Assembly (NCBI RefSeq): GCF_002886045.1
Contig: NZ_CP025791.1
Location: 1,014,001-1,078,000, forward strand
Direction: 5' to 3'
Length of the DNA: 64,000 nt
Source of the DNA: Flavivirga eckloniae
Lineage (GTDB): Bacteria > Bacteroidota > Bacteroidia > Flavobacteriales > Flavobacteriaceae
Each line of letters opens with the position of its first letter. Positions within the stretch are counted from its first letter, which is position 1. Shown piece by piece: positions 1-8,305 of this stretch. The notes beneath the pieces were generated by a model. It saw nothing but the letters and a program-made list of their open reading frames with translations, made no database searches and was not told where the DNA came from. The position numbers and the translations under genes were made by a program.

Positions 1-141
1 TATAGTTATTGGGAAACTGAAGACGATTTAGAAAACTACAGGCACTCTGATCTGTTTAAAAATGTTTGGGCTAAAACCAAACCTTTATTTAATATTCCTC
101 CAATGGCTTGGAGTGTTGATAAATTAGAAACTTTAAACTAA
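1..141 (+). CDS. ABM-like (dimeric alpha-beta barrel) protein, 3' end only
   Basis: The reading frame is open from base 1 and stops at 139-141, giving the last 46 residues of a protein that begins outside the window. The visible tail contains YWETEDDLENYRHSDLFK followed by a W-x-K-T-K segment. This resembles the C-terminal part of antibiotic-biosynthesis-monooxygenase/quinol-monooxygenase-like dimeric ferredoxin-fold proteins, where such an E-D-L-x-x-Y/H-R-x-S pattern is common. The next gene starts 2 bp after the stop, so the two are probably co-transcribed. The family assignment rests on a short fragment and is tentative. Confidence 0.55.
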   Translation, partial: YSYWETEDDLENYRHSDLFKNVWAKTKPLFNIPPMAWSVDKLETLN

Positions 142-143
142 TA

Positions 144-689
144 ATGACTAAAAAAGCGCTTCTGGTAATCGATATGCAAAAGGGTTCCTTCGCACCGGAA
201 ACCCCACGATATGATACTCAAGGTGTAATCAATAGAATTAATTTGCTGGCCAATAAATTTAGAACTACGGGAAACCATGTGTTTTATATCCAACACGATG
301 GCACTAAAAACAACGAATTTATTCCTAAAACAGAAGCTTGGGAAATACTATCGGGATTGAAGGTGTCCGACGAAGATATCCTGATTAATAAATATGCCAA
401 TGATGTGTTTTATAATTCAAATCTTAAATTAGAGTTAGAATCACGCAACATCAATAATTTATATATTACGGGTTGTGCTACCGATTTTTGTGTAGAAGCA
501 ACGGTACAATCTGCTCTAGCAAAGGATTATACAATAACGGTTGTAGAAAATGGACATACTACAGGAAACCGACCGCATATCACTGCTGAAAAAGTAATAG
601 AACATTATAATTGGGTTTGGCAAAATATGATACCCACAAAAGGAGTTATTAAGGTGAAACGTTTTGAAACTATTTTAAACACGCTATAA
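144..689 (+). CDS. Cysteine hydrolase of the isochorismatase superfamily
   Basis: This 181-aa cytoplasmic protein has the usual length and signatures of isochorismatase-like hydrolases. The catalytic triad is visible: Asp10 in LLVIDMQKG, Lys83 in NKYANDVF and the nucleophile Cys116 in TGCATDFCVEA, with the cis-peptide region just before it. Family members hydrolyse amide bonds (nicotinamide, N-carbamoyl compounds) or isochorismate; the substrate cannot be told from sequence alone. It follows the ABM-like gene by 2 bp and probably shares its transcript. About 150 bp of non-coding DNA then separates it from gldF. Confidence 0.85.
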   Translation: MTKKALLVIDMQKGSFAPETPRYDTQGVINRINLLANKFRTTGNHVFYIQHDGTKNNEFIPKTEAWEILSGLKVSDEDILINKYANDVFYNSNLKLELESRNINNLYITGCATDFCVEATVQSALAKDYTITVVENGHTTGNRPHITAEKVIEHYNWVWQNMIPTKGVIKVKRFETILNTL

Positions 690-842
690 AATTTTAATCC
701 ATAATAAAATGTCATTGTTAGCACACAATTAATAAATTTGCTGCGACAATCTTTTTAAATCAAAAAGCAAAATTAACCACATTACTAGCTAATCCTTAAC
801 AAAATAGAACGGATTTCTGTAACAGTGCACAAAATATAATAC

Positions 843-1562
843 ATGATAGCAATACTTAAGAAAGAAATAAATTCATTTTTCGCATCCCCTATTGGCTATT
901 TAGTTATTGCCATTTTTTTAGTTTTAAACGGTTTATTCCTATGGCTATTCAAAGGCGATTTTAATGTTCTGGATTATGGGTTTGCAGATTTATCATCCTT
1001 CTTTTTACTAGCTCCTTGGATTTTAATTTTCTTAATTCCTGCGGTTACCATGCGTAGCTTTTCTGATGAAAAAAAACAAGGGACTCTAGAGCTTTTACTC
1101 ACAAAACCTATATCGCATATAAATATCATTTTAGGAAAATATTTTGGTGCTTTTATTTTAATTTTAATCGCACTTCTTCCAACACTACTGTATGTTTATA
1201 CCGTTTACCAATTAGGCAATCCAATTGGCAATCTAGATATGGGAAGTACACTTGGTTCCTATTTCGGATTATTATTTTTAATCGCAGCCTATACCGCAAT
1301 TGGTGTGTTTGCCTCTTCCCTATCAGATAATCAAATCGTATCGTTTATCATAGCCGTTTTTATCTGCTTTCTATTTTATATAGGCTTTGAGGGTATTGCA
1401 GATTTTGTTTCTAGTAATTTTATAGAACAATTGGGCATGAGCGTACATTTTAAAAGTATGAGCCGTGGGGTGCTCGACACCAGAGATATTTTATACTTTT
1501 TAAGCGTTACTATTTTCTTTTTAATGTTAACCAAGATAAATATTAACAAAGCAAAAAAATGA
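843..1562 (+). CDS. gldF: Gliding-motility ABC transporter permease GldF
   Basis: This 239-aa polytopic membrane protein begins MIAILKKEINSFFASPIGYLV and contains SDEKKQGTLELLLTKPIS, the typical cytoplasmic segment of GldF/ABC-2 type permeases. About six transmembrane segments are visible. GldF works with GldA (ATPase) and GldG in an ABC transporter needed for gliding in Flavobacterium; GldA is not in this window. The stop overlaps the start of the next gene by 4 bp, implying translational coupling. A TAAATTTG -7-like box lies at 733-740, but the best upstream TTG is only 15 bp away, so the promoter is uncertain. Confidence 0.9.
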   Translation: MIAILKKEINSFFASPIGYLVIAIFLVLNGLFLWLFKGDFNVLDYGFADLSSFFLLAPWILIFLIPAVTMRSFSDEKKQGTLELLLTKPISHINIILGKYFGAFILILIALLPTLLYVYTVYQLGNPIGNLDMGSTLGSYFGLLFLIAAYTAIGVFASSLSDNQIVSFIIAVFICFLFYIGFEGIADFVSSNFIEQLGMSVHFKSMSRGVLDTRDILYFLSVTIFFLMLTKININKAKK

Positions 1563-2044
1563 TTTTAACGCCTCTATTTATTACTTTTTTGGTGCTTGTT
1601 TTTGTACTGGTTTGGCTGTTTGCTAATACTATAGACAAACGTAAATGGGTTAGTTTACTAATAAGTTTAGTGTTAACTCCTTTTGCTTATTTTTATGTAT
1701 TTTACCCGGTACTAAATATTTTTAGCAGTTACCATCATCAAAAACACTTCGATGCTGAAATGTGGAAAGATAAGCCCGCTCTACGCTACGAAATGAGTAG
1801 AGAAATAGTGGATGAAAATTTGTTTCTTAGCAAAACCAAAGAAGAAGTAGAAACCATTTTAGGAAAAAGCGAATGGTTTGGCTGGGACCGTAGTATAAAA
1901 GCAAACTCACCAGATAAATGGAATTACAATTTGGGTTTCAAACCTGGTGCTTTTAATAATATGCAAGAGTGTATTGAACTCGTATTTAATAACAACGCAG
2001 TTGTAAGTGTTAAACAATATCAATTAGAAAAAACCTTTGAATAA
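1559..2044 (+). CDS. Unknown two-TM protein lodged between gldF and gldG
   Basis: This 161-aa protein has two N-terminal transmembrane helices (about residues 1-22 and 30-55). A soluble C-terminal half follows, containing FLSKTKEEVETILGKSEW and later NYNLGFKPGAFNN. The latter pattern (a hydrophobic turn, then T-x-E-E-V-x-x-x-L-G) resembles the small BamE/SmpA-like fold of flavobacterial proteins of unknown role. Its start overlaps the gldF stop by 4 bp and gldG starts inside its 3' end, so it is translated with the Gld transporter genes. This suggests, without proving, a role linked to GldFG. I do not recognise a named family. Confidence 0.7.
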   Translation: MILTPLFITFLVLVFVLVWLFANTIDKRKWVSLLISLVLTPFAYFYVFYPVLNIFSSYHHQKHFDAEMWKDKPALRYEMSREIVDENLFLSKTKEEVETILGKSEWFGWDRSIKANSPDKWNYNLGFKPGAFNNMQECIELVFNNNAVVSVKQYQLEKTFE

Positions 2045-3704
2045 AAACATTAAACATATAGCCATACTACTACTTGCAATAATTGCCATTAATTTTTTAA
2101 GTAGTAACCTTTTTAAACGTTTCGATTTAACTGCAGATAGCCGCTATACACTAAGTCAATCGGCTATAAACATTATAAAGGATATTGAATCTCCAATTGT
2201 TGTAGACGTGTTTTTAAATGGTGATGATTTTCCTTCGGAATTTAGACGCCTTCAAAGAGAAACCAAACAATTATTGGAAGAGTTTGCAGCAGAAAACAGT
2301 CAAATTATTTTCAATTTTATTAATCCGTTGGAAGATGAATCTACAAGGGAACGAAACATTCAGCAACTTACACAACGTGGATTAACCCCTATGCAATTAA
2401 GCGTACAAGAAAGTGGTAAATCAACAAAAGCTGTAATCTTTCCTTGGGCTTTAGCAAGTTACAACGACCAAACTATTGTTATTCCCTTAATCAAGAATAA
2501 AATAGGCACGACCCAGCAAGAATTAGTTAGTAATTCTGTACAACACTTAGAATATGCTTTCTCAGACGGGTTTAGCAAACTAACCAAGCCTAAGCGTAAA
2601 AAAATTGCCGTTTTAAAAGGGAATAATCAATTAGAAGATATATACATTGCAGACTTTCTTAAAAAGCTTGGAGCCTATTATTTTATAGCGCCTTTTACTT
2701 TAGATAGTACTGCAAACAATCCGCAAAAAACACTAAAAGACATAAACGCTTTCGATTTAATAATCTCTGCCAAACCTACAGAACCCTTTACAGAAGAAGA
2801 AAAATTGGTTTTAGATCAATATACTATGAACGGAGGTAAAAGTTTATGGCTCATAGATGCGGTGGCTATGGAAAAAGATAGTCTTTACAATGATGCAGGC
2901 AAAAATTTTGCTGTAACCAGAGATCTAAATTTAACCGATTTCTTTTTTAAATACGGTGTCCGTATAAACCCCGTAATAACAAGCACCCTCTACTCTGCTC
3001 CAATTACTTTAGCTATGGGACAAGGTAGCGAATCGCAATTTCAGCATTTAAAATGGCCTTATTCACCATTAGCATCATCCAACAGCAACCATCCTATAGT
3101 TAATAATCTAAACTTAGTAAAATTCGATTTTGCCAACCAGATAGACACCTTAAAGAATAACGTTAACAAAACAATTCTTTTAGAAACGGCGCCTTTAACA
3201 AAGCTAGAAGGCACACCAAGGGAAATAAGTTTAGAACTGGTAACACAAAATCCAGATCCTACACTTTTTAATAAGGGCAATCAAACCTTGGCGGTTTTAT
3301 TAGAAGGTACATTTACTTCAATGTACAACAACCGTATAAAACCCTTTAAACTAGAAAAAGAAAAAAATAGTAGTACACCTACTAAAATGATTGTTATTGC
3401 AGATGGCGATATTATTAAGAACGACGTTGTTAAAAATATCCCCCAGGAATTAGGTTTCGATCGTTGGACAGGAAAAACCTACGGTAACAAAGAATTTTCA
3501 TTAAATGCCGTTAATTACCTTTTAGATGACGATGGACTTATAAACATTCGGTCTAAAGAAATTGCCGTGGCTTTTCTCGATCAACAAAAAATTGCAGCCG
3601 AAAAAAACAAGTGGCTCTTCATAAATATCGCATTACCACTGGTATTACTAACCTTGTTCGGGTTAGGATACAATTATGTTAGAAAGAAAAAATATGTTTC
3701 TTGA
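2037..3704 (+). CDS. gldG: Gliding-motility ABC transporter substrate-binding-like protein GldG
   Basis: This 555-aa protein has an N-terminal transmembrane anchor (about residues 6-24), followed by FKRFDLTADSRYTLSQSAINII, a hallmark of GldG/ABC_transp_aux proteins. A long periplasmic region and one C-terminal transmembrane helix (about 528-548) complete it. It partners GldF in the gliding ABC transporter. The start is a TTG at 2037 lying inside the end of the preceding gene; no ATG gives the expected N-terminus, so coupled initiation is likely. No terminator is evident before dnaN 86 bp downstream. Confidence 0.9.
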   Translation: MNKNIKHIAILLLAIIAINFLSSNLFKRFDLTADSRYTLSQSAINIIKDIESPIVVDVFLNGDDFPSEFRRLQRETKQLLEEFAAENSQIIFNFINPLEDESTRERNIQQLTQRGLTPMQLSVQESGKSTKAVIFPWALASYNDQTIVIPLIKNKIGTTQQELVSNSVQHLEYAFSDGFSKLTKPKRKKIAVLKGNNQLEDIYIADFLKKLGAYYFIAPFTLDSTANNPQKTLKDINAFDLIISAKPTEPFTEEEKLVLDQYTMNGGKSLWLIDAVAMEKDSLYNDAGKNFAVTRDLNLTDFFFKYGVRINPVITSTLYSAPITLAMGQGSESQFQHLKWPYSPLASSNSNHPIVNNLNLVKFDFANQIDTLKNNVNKTILLETAPLTKLEGTPREISLELVTQNPDPTLFNKGNQTLAVLLEGTFTSMYNNRIKPFKLEKEKNSSTPTKMIVIADGDIIKNDVVKNIPQELGFDRWTGKTYGNKEFSLNAVNYLLDDDGLINIRSKEIAVAFLDQQKIAAEKNKWLFINIALPLVLLTLFGLGYNYVRKKKYVS

Positions 3705-3743
3705 ATGTTAATAAGTTTGTTTCCAATTTTAGTCGGTATCGAA

Positions 3744-3751
3744 TATATTTG
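3744..3751 (+). promoter_or_regulatory. -7 box TATATTTG upstream of dnaN
   Basis: TATATTTG matches the Bacteroidota -7 consensus TAnnTTTG and lies 39 bp before the dnaN ATG. A TTTG at 3716-3719 is the only -33 candidate, but its 24-bp spacing is longer than usual, so the -33 assignment is weak. The expected transcription start is about 3757. Confidence 0.45.
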
Positions 3752-3790
3752 TAAGTACCTTTATTAAAATTTAAAACTCAGTATAAATAC

Positions 3791-4909
3791 ATGAAATTTA
3801 TAGTATCCAGTACCTATTTATTAAAACAGCTACAAGTTTTAGGAGGCGTAATTAATAGTTCTAATACCTTGCCAATTTTGGATAATTTCTTATTTGAATT
3901 AGACGAGACTAAACTTACAGTTTCTGCAAGTGATTTAGAAACAACAATGTCTTCTTCTCTTGATGTAGAAAGTGATAGTAAAGGTAGTGTTGCCATTCCT
4001 GCGCGCTTGCTATTAGATACTTTAAAAACATTTCCCGAGCAACCGCTTACATTTGTTGTAGAGGAAAACAATACTATAGAAATTAGTTCTAATCATGGTA
4101 AATATGCCCTAGCTTACGCCGATGGTAATGAGTTTCCAAAAGCTGTAGCATTAGAAGATCCAAGTAAAACAGTAGTTACCGGAGATGTATTGGCTACCGC
4201 TATTAGCAAAACTATTTTCGCTGCTGGAAACGATGATTTACGCCCAGTAATGAGCGGTGTATTTTTTCAATTCTCAACAGAAGGTTTAACTTTTGTGGCT
4301 ACAGATGCACATAAATTAGTAAAGTATACACGAGAAGACATTAAAGCCAATCAAGTTGCTGAGTTTATCATGCCTAAAAAACCTTTAAATCTTTTGAAAG
4401 GTATTTTAGCAGCCAGTGAAGATGAAGTAACTATTGAATATAACGAATCGAACGCAAAATTCACATTTGAAAACTCTGAGTTGATTTGTCGATTAATCGA
4501 CGGAAAATATCCTAATTATGAAGCGGTAATCCCTAAAGAAAACCCAAACAAATTAGTTATAGACCGAACACAGTTTTTAAACTCTGTACGACGTGTAAGT
4601 ATCTTTTCGAATAAAACAACACACCAAATACGTTTAAAAATTGCCGGAGCAGAACTTAATATTTCGGCAGAAGATATCGATTACAGCAACAAGGCGGAAG
4701 AGCGTTTAACATGCGATTACCAAGGCGATGATATGCAAATTGGTTTTAACTCACGCTTTTTAACCGAGATGTTAAATAATCTTGGTTCAGACGAAGTACA
4801 ATTAGAAATGAGTATGCCTAACAGAGCAGGTATTTTAACTCCTATTGATGGATTAGACGAAGGCGAACAAGTTACAATGCTCGTTATGCCTGTCATGTTA
4901 AACAGTTAA
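3791..4909 (+). CDS. dnaN: DNA polymerase III beta subunit (sliding clamp)
   Basis: This 372-aa protein is full length for DnaN. It starts MKFIVSSTYLLKQLQVLGGVI and shows the three repeated clamp domains, including NDDLRPVMSGVFF, FVATDAHKLVKY and the C-terminal GLDEGEQVTMLVMPVML, which is the hydrophobic partner-binding end. The dimeric ring tethers DNA polymerase III to DNA and recruits other factors. It lies downstream of gldG rather than beside dnaA and is followed by a near-perfect rho-independent terminator. Confidence 0.97.
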   Translation: MKFIVSSTYLLKQLQVLGGVINSSNTLPILDNFLFELDETKLTVSASDLETTMSSSLDVESDSKGSVAIPARLLLDTLKTFPEQPLTFVVEENNTIEISSNHGKYALAYADGNEFPKAVALEDPSKTVVTGDVLATAISKTIFAAGNDDLRPVMSGVFFQFSTEGLTFVATDAHKLVKYTREDIKANQVAEFIMPKKPLNLLKGILAASEDEVTIEYNESNAKFTFENSELICRLIDGKYPNYEAVIPKENPNKLVIDRTQFLNSVRRVSIFSNKTTHQIRLKIAGAELNISAEDIDYSNKAEERLTCDYQGDDMQIGFNSRFLTEMLNNLGSDEVQLEMSMPNRAGILTPIDGLDEGEQVTMLVMPVMLNS

Positions 4910-4923
4910 ATTCCTATAACCAT

Positions 4924-4956
4924 GTGCTGAACTTGTTTCAGTAAGGCAGGAATCTT
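4924..4956. repeat. Fragment of a dispersed intergenic repeat (CTGAACTTGTTTCAG type)
   Basis: The segment contains the imperfect palindrome CTGAACTTGTTTCAG followed by AAGGCAGGAATCT. A related piece (CTGCCCTAGCAGGAATG) occurs at 5041-5057, on the other side of the dnaN terminator. Such palindromic CTGAA/TTCAG sequences are common between genes in Flavobacteriaceae. Recognition is from pattern memory only. Confidence 0.4.
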
Positions 4957-4994
4957 ATTAATAGGAGATTAAAAATAATCGTTAAAAGACAAAC

Positions 4995-5023
4995 AGGCTA
5001 TCAAAATTTTGATAGCCTTTTTT
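4995..5023 (+). terminator. Rho-independent terminator of dnaN
   Basis: A perfect 12-bp inverted repeat (4995-5006 paired with 5007-5018, starting AGGCTATC) is followed directly by a T run. It lies 85 bp after the dnaN stop. Confidence 0.85.
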
Positions 5024-5164
5024 ATTTAATCTAAAATACTTCTGCCCTAGCAGGAATGAAAAACGCCTACTAAAAGCAGACGTTTAATTTATCTCATGCT
5101 ACTTAACTAACTAATAAAAATCTAGAGATAAAGGATATTTTGAATTAATCGTTATTTGTTGTTT

Positions 5165-5506
5165 TTAATTCACAAAATTAAAAGACAAAGGGTATGTTGG
5201 TATTTCACCTTTACTAGCTTTAATGGCATTTATAATAGGGAATATTATAGAAATAACTCCTAAAACTATAAAGCCCAATATTCCTAAGCCAAATAATAAT
5301 ATTAAAGGCACACATATTAAACAGTAAACTATTAAACTCAACTGGAAGTTTATAATGCGCTTACCATGAGCATCCATTTGATACACCTTTTCTTTTTGAG
5401 TAAGCCAAAGAATTAAAGGTAAAATTAAACTTCCAAAACCAGTTACTAAAAATATTAATTGGCTTAAATGTGTAATAACAATTAATTGATTGTCTTGTCG
5501 TTGCAT
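5165..5506 (-). CDS. DUF4870 domain membrane protein
   Basis: This small membrane protein (113 aa from the ATG at 5506) begins MQRQDNQLIVITHLSQLIFLVTGF. It contains LILWLTQKEKVYQMDAHGKRIINFQ and about three hydrophobic segments, a pattern typical of DUF4870/Tic20-like proteins. The frame extends 13 codons further to 5545, but homologues of this shape start at the (M)-x-R-x-D-N-Q-L motif, so the internal start is preferred. Function is unknown. It is transcribed alone, convergent with dnaN. Confidence 0.75.
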   Translation of the reverse strand: MQRQDNQLIVITHLSQLIFLVTGFGSLILPLILWLTQKEKVYQMDAHGKRIINFQLSLIVYCLICVPLILLFGLGILGFIVLGVISIIFPIINAIKASKGEIPTYPLSFNFVN

Positions 5507-5598
5507 GATCGTGATTTTTTGATTGATACTTATTTGACGCATCATTTCAAAAAATGTTACATTTCTAGGTGTGTTAATTTCCGTATGGCTGCTTCTAA

Positions 5599-6438
5599 CT
5601 AGCCATTTTTCATTACAAGAAAAGGGACATCAATACTAAACGCAAAAGTTTCAACTAGATGCCTATTAAATAAACGTTCTAAAAAAGAATGTTTTTCTCC
5701 TACCATGCTCAACACTCTTATATTGTTCTCAACAATATACTTATGAACCGTATGGTATATATCCTTAGCCTTCACATCAATATAATCATGAATGACATTC
5801 ACAAAATTCGAATTAAAAAAATCAATATTCTCACTTTGATTCTGTACTGAATGATTCTCGTCTGCAATATGCAACACATGTAATTTGGAGTTACTTAACG
5901 TCACTAAATCGGCAAGAGGTTTTATATGATCCATAGTAAACGAAGTGGTATTATTAGTAATGAATGCCACTTTATTCAAATCTGAAAAAGCACAATTATC
6001 TGGAATTGCCAATACCGGTGCATAACAACGTTGCATAACTCGAACCGTGTTACTTCCAAAAATCACCTTCTGCAAGCCAGAAGCACCTTTAGTACCTGTT
6101 ACTATTAAATCGACCTTGTTTTTTTTTGAGACCTGATTAATAGAATCAATAAAATTATCGTAATCGACCATAGAATGAAAATGGTGTTTATCATTATTAT
6201 GGCGCTTTTTTATTTTAGATATAATATTTGTTAAAGATTTCTTGGCAGCATCAATAATGGTATTATAAATGGTCGTAGAAGAAGAAACGGTCATCATATC
6301 ATCAGAAATAAACGAAGAAGCCTTCTGCACATTAAGCAAATAAAAATCGCATTCAACATCTTTAAACAATGCCATAGCAAAATCAATGGAGTTTATAGAG
6401 TTCTTAGAAAAATCGGTAGGCAACAATATAGTTTTCAT
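5599..6438 (-). CDS. Universal stress protein, tandem UspA domains
   Basis: This protein is 279 aa from the preferred ATG at 6438, which gives MKTILLPTDFSKNSINSIDFA; a longer frame from 6477 only adds a hydrophobic leader unlike the family. The first UspA domain (about residues 1-145) holds the ATP-binding pattern VTGTKGASGLQKVIFGSNT, which is G-x2-G-x9-G-S/N. The second domain (about 150-279) keeps the fold (LSMVGEKHS, a short form of the motif) but looks degenerate. Such tandem Usp proteins are induced under starvation or redox stress. It stands alone on the minus strand. Confidence 0.85.
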   Translation of the reverse strand: MKTILLPTDFSKNSINSIDFAMALFKDVECDFYLLNVQKASSFISDDMMTVSSSTTIYNTIIDAAKKSLTNIISKIKKRHNNDKHHFHSMVDYDNFIDSINQVSKKNKVDLIVTGTKGASGLQKVIFGSNTVRVMQRCYAPVLAIPDNCAFSDLNKVAFITNNTTSFTMDHIKPLADLVTLSNSKLHVLHIADENHSVQNQSENIDFFNSNFVNVIHDYIDVKAKDIYHTVHKYIVENNIRVLSMVGEKHSFLERLFNRHLVETFAFSIDVPFLVMKNG

Positions 6439-6714
6439 TGTAAAAAAGAATAGGATTATAAGTAAATATATCATCACCTTCCAAAAAAAACTATGACATA
6501 TGTCAGTTGTAAAACATTACCTACAATTTAAGCATAAAAACCAATATATTTTTCTTTTAATGCATTTTTGGCATAATAAATGATACAAATAAACAACAGC
6601 GAAATCATGGCTCTCACCATAAATTATTTTTCATAATAACGCTTTAACAAACTAAATAACACTGTACTGTAAATCGCTAAATAATCAATCTGTTTGAAGA
6701 GTAAAATAATACAG

Positions 6715-7032
6715 ATGAAAAAAACATTTCTTTTTTTAACCATTTTAGCCTCTATTTTGGCCTTAGTGCTATCATCGCTTCTTATTTATAAGTTAGCAAT
6801 TGTTCCCAGCATTCTAGGTTTAATATTTGGATTGCTAACATTTTACCTATTTAAAAAAAGAAAACAAATAAAGAAAATAATCCAATTTGCCTTTATGCTA
6901 AACATTATGGCCTTAGCAATAACTACCTATAAATCAATATTCAACAAAATAGAAATAGCAGACGCTAAAGCTCAAGAAACCACAAAACCAAAATCAGAAA
7001 ATAAAAAAGGCTTAAAAAATTTTAGAGATTAG
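6715..7032 (+). CDS. Small membrane protein of unknown function
   Basis: From the ATG at 6715 this is a 105-aa protein with about three hydrophobic segments (residues 4-25, 28-44 and 57-73), separated by a KKRKQIKK basic loop. A lysine-rich polar tail follows (KAQETTKPKSENKKG). An upstream in-frame TTG at 6694 is possible, but MKKTFLFLT is the more natural start. Basic loop and tail suggest positive-inside topology. I do not recognise a family. Neighbours give no functional hint. Confidence 0.55.
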   Translation: MKKTFLFLTILASILALVLSSLLIYKLAIVPSILGLIFGLLTFYLFKKRKQIKKIIQFAFMLNIMALAITTYKSIFNKIEIADAKAQETTKPKSENKKGLKNFRD

Positions 7033-7191
7033 TGGTATATATTTAACCCTATTTGGTAAGTAATTTCTTCGGTTTTGTTTATATTAGCACCTTTAAAGCT
7101 TAAAATTAAACTAGTACACCAAAAGTTTTCTCGCCCTTGAAAATGATTTAACTGTATAGGTTAAGATGTGACTATCTTACTATTCATACGC

Positions 7192-8244
7192 ATGAAAACA
7201 TTTTACATTCTATCTGTAATTGCATTAGTGGGCACCTGCTCTACACCAAAATATACTGCAAGAATACAAAACCTTAAAAACAGCATCGAACTGGTAGACA
7301 GTATTCATGTTGTTAAATATGCCAATACGATCACCGTAAAGGAGCTAAAAACGCATCTATATAAATTTTCATCTGAGGAATTTGAAGGTAGAAAAGTTGG
7401 GGAAAAAGGACAAAAATTAGCTGCTGAATTTTTAAAATCATATTACCTCAGCGAAAATATCGCATCCCCATTTGAAGGCGACAACTATTATCAAATTATT
7501 CCAAAGGAATTCTTTTCAAATGGCATTAAAAGTTCAGAAAATGTTTTAGCCTATGTAGAAGGTACCGAAAAACCTGAAGAGGTTATTATTATTTCCGCGC
7601 ATCTTGATCATCTTGGCATTTCCGATAACGGAGAAATAAATCGAGGAGCAGACGATGACGGTTCTGGCACTGTGGCTATTATGGAAATGGCACAAGCTTT
7701 TAATCTAGCAAAAAAAGAAGGCCACGGCCCTAAACGCAGTATATTATTTCTACACTTTACCGCCGAAGAAATAGGAAAACAAGGATCTGCATTTTATACA
7801 CAACACCCTATATTTCCTTTAGAAAACACGGTTACCAACCTAAATATAGATATGATTGGTAGAGTTGACGATTTACATAAAAATAATAAAGATTACATAT
7901 ACCTTATAGGTTCCGATAGACTTAGCAAAGAACTTCATTATTTATCTGAAAAAGTAAACAACTCCTATTTTAATATGAATATGGATTATAGGTATAATAT
8001 AGAAGGTGAAAGCCATCAATACTATTCTCGCTCAGATCATTATAATTTTGCAATAAATGGGATTCCTGTTATCTTTTATTTTAACGGTGAACATGCCGAT
8101 TATCATAGATCAACTGATACTCCAGATAAAATAGATTATGAACTGTTACAAAGACGAACAAAACTCATATTTACTACAGCTTGGCAAATTGCTAATCAAG
8201 AACATCGCATTGTTATCGACGAATACAATGAGCTGTTAAAATAG
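7192..8244 (+). CDS. M28 family metallopeptidase, lipoprotein (copy 1)
   Basis: From the ATG at 7192 the protein is 350 aa with a lipoprotein signal ending VGTC|S (lipobox). The M28 co-catalytic zinc site is visible: His in SAHLDHLG, bridging Asp in RGADDDGSGT, Glu pair in FTAEEIGKQGS, Asp in NLNIDMIGR and the last His in SRSDHYNF. It is probably an exported aminopeptidase that removes N-terminal residues from peptides at the cell envelope. It is a close paralogue of the next gene (8306). The frame could start at 7168, but that start would bury the signal peptide. Confidence 0.88.
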   Translation: MKTFYILSVIALVGTCSTPKYTARIQNLKNSIELVDSIHVVKYANTITVKELKTHLYKFSSEEFEGRKVGEKGQKLAAEFLKSYYLSENIASPFEGDNYYQIIPKEFFSNGIKSSENVLAYVEGTEKPEEVIIISAHLDHLGISDNGEINRGADDDGSGTVAIMEMAQAFNLAKKEGHGPKRSILFLHFTAEEIGKQGSAFYTQHPIFPLENTVTNLNIDMIGRVDDLHKNNKDYIYLIGSDRLSKELHYLSEKVNNSYFNMNMDYRYNIEGESHQYYSRSDHYNFAINGIPVIFYFNGEHADYHRSTDTPDKIDYELLQRRTKLIFTTAWQIANQEHRIVIDEYNELLK

Positions 8245-8305
8245 ACTCAAAAATTGCTGCTCTATTAATTCATTTTTGTAATATAGCGCAAATATATTAT
8301 GCTAA

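Noticed and set aside
715-740. gldF promoter from TTG (715) and TAAATTTG (733)
   Set aside because: The spacer is 15 bp, shorter than the 17-23 bp usual in Bacteroidota; kept only as a remark in the gldF entry.
6439-6477. Longer universal stress protein with a hydrophobic leader
   Set aside because: Usp proteins are cytoplasmic and start with the beta strand MKTILLPTDFS found at 6438.
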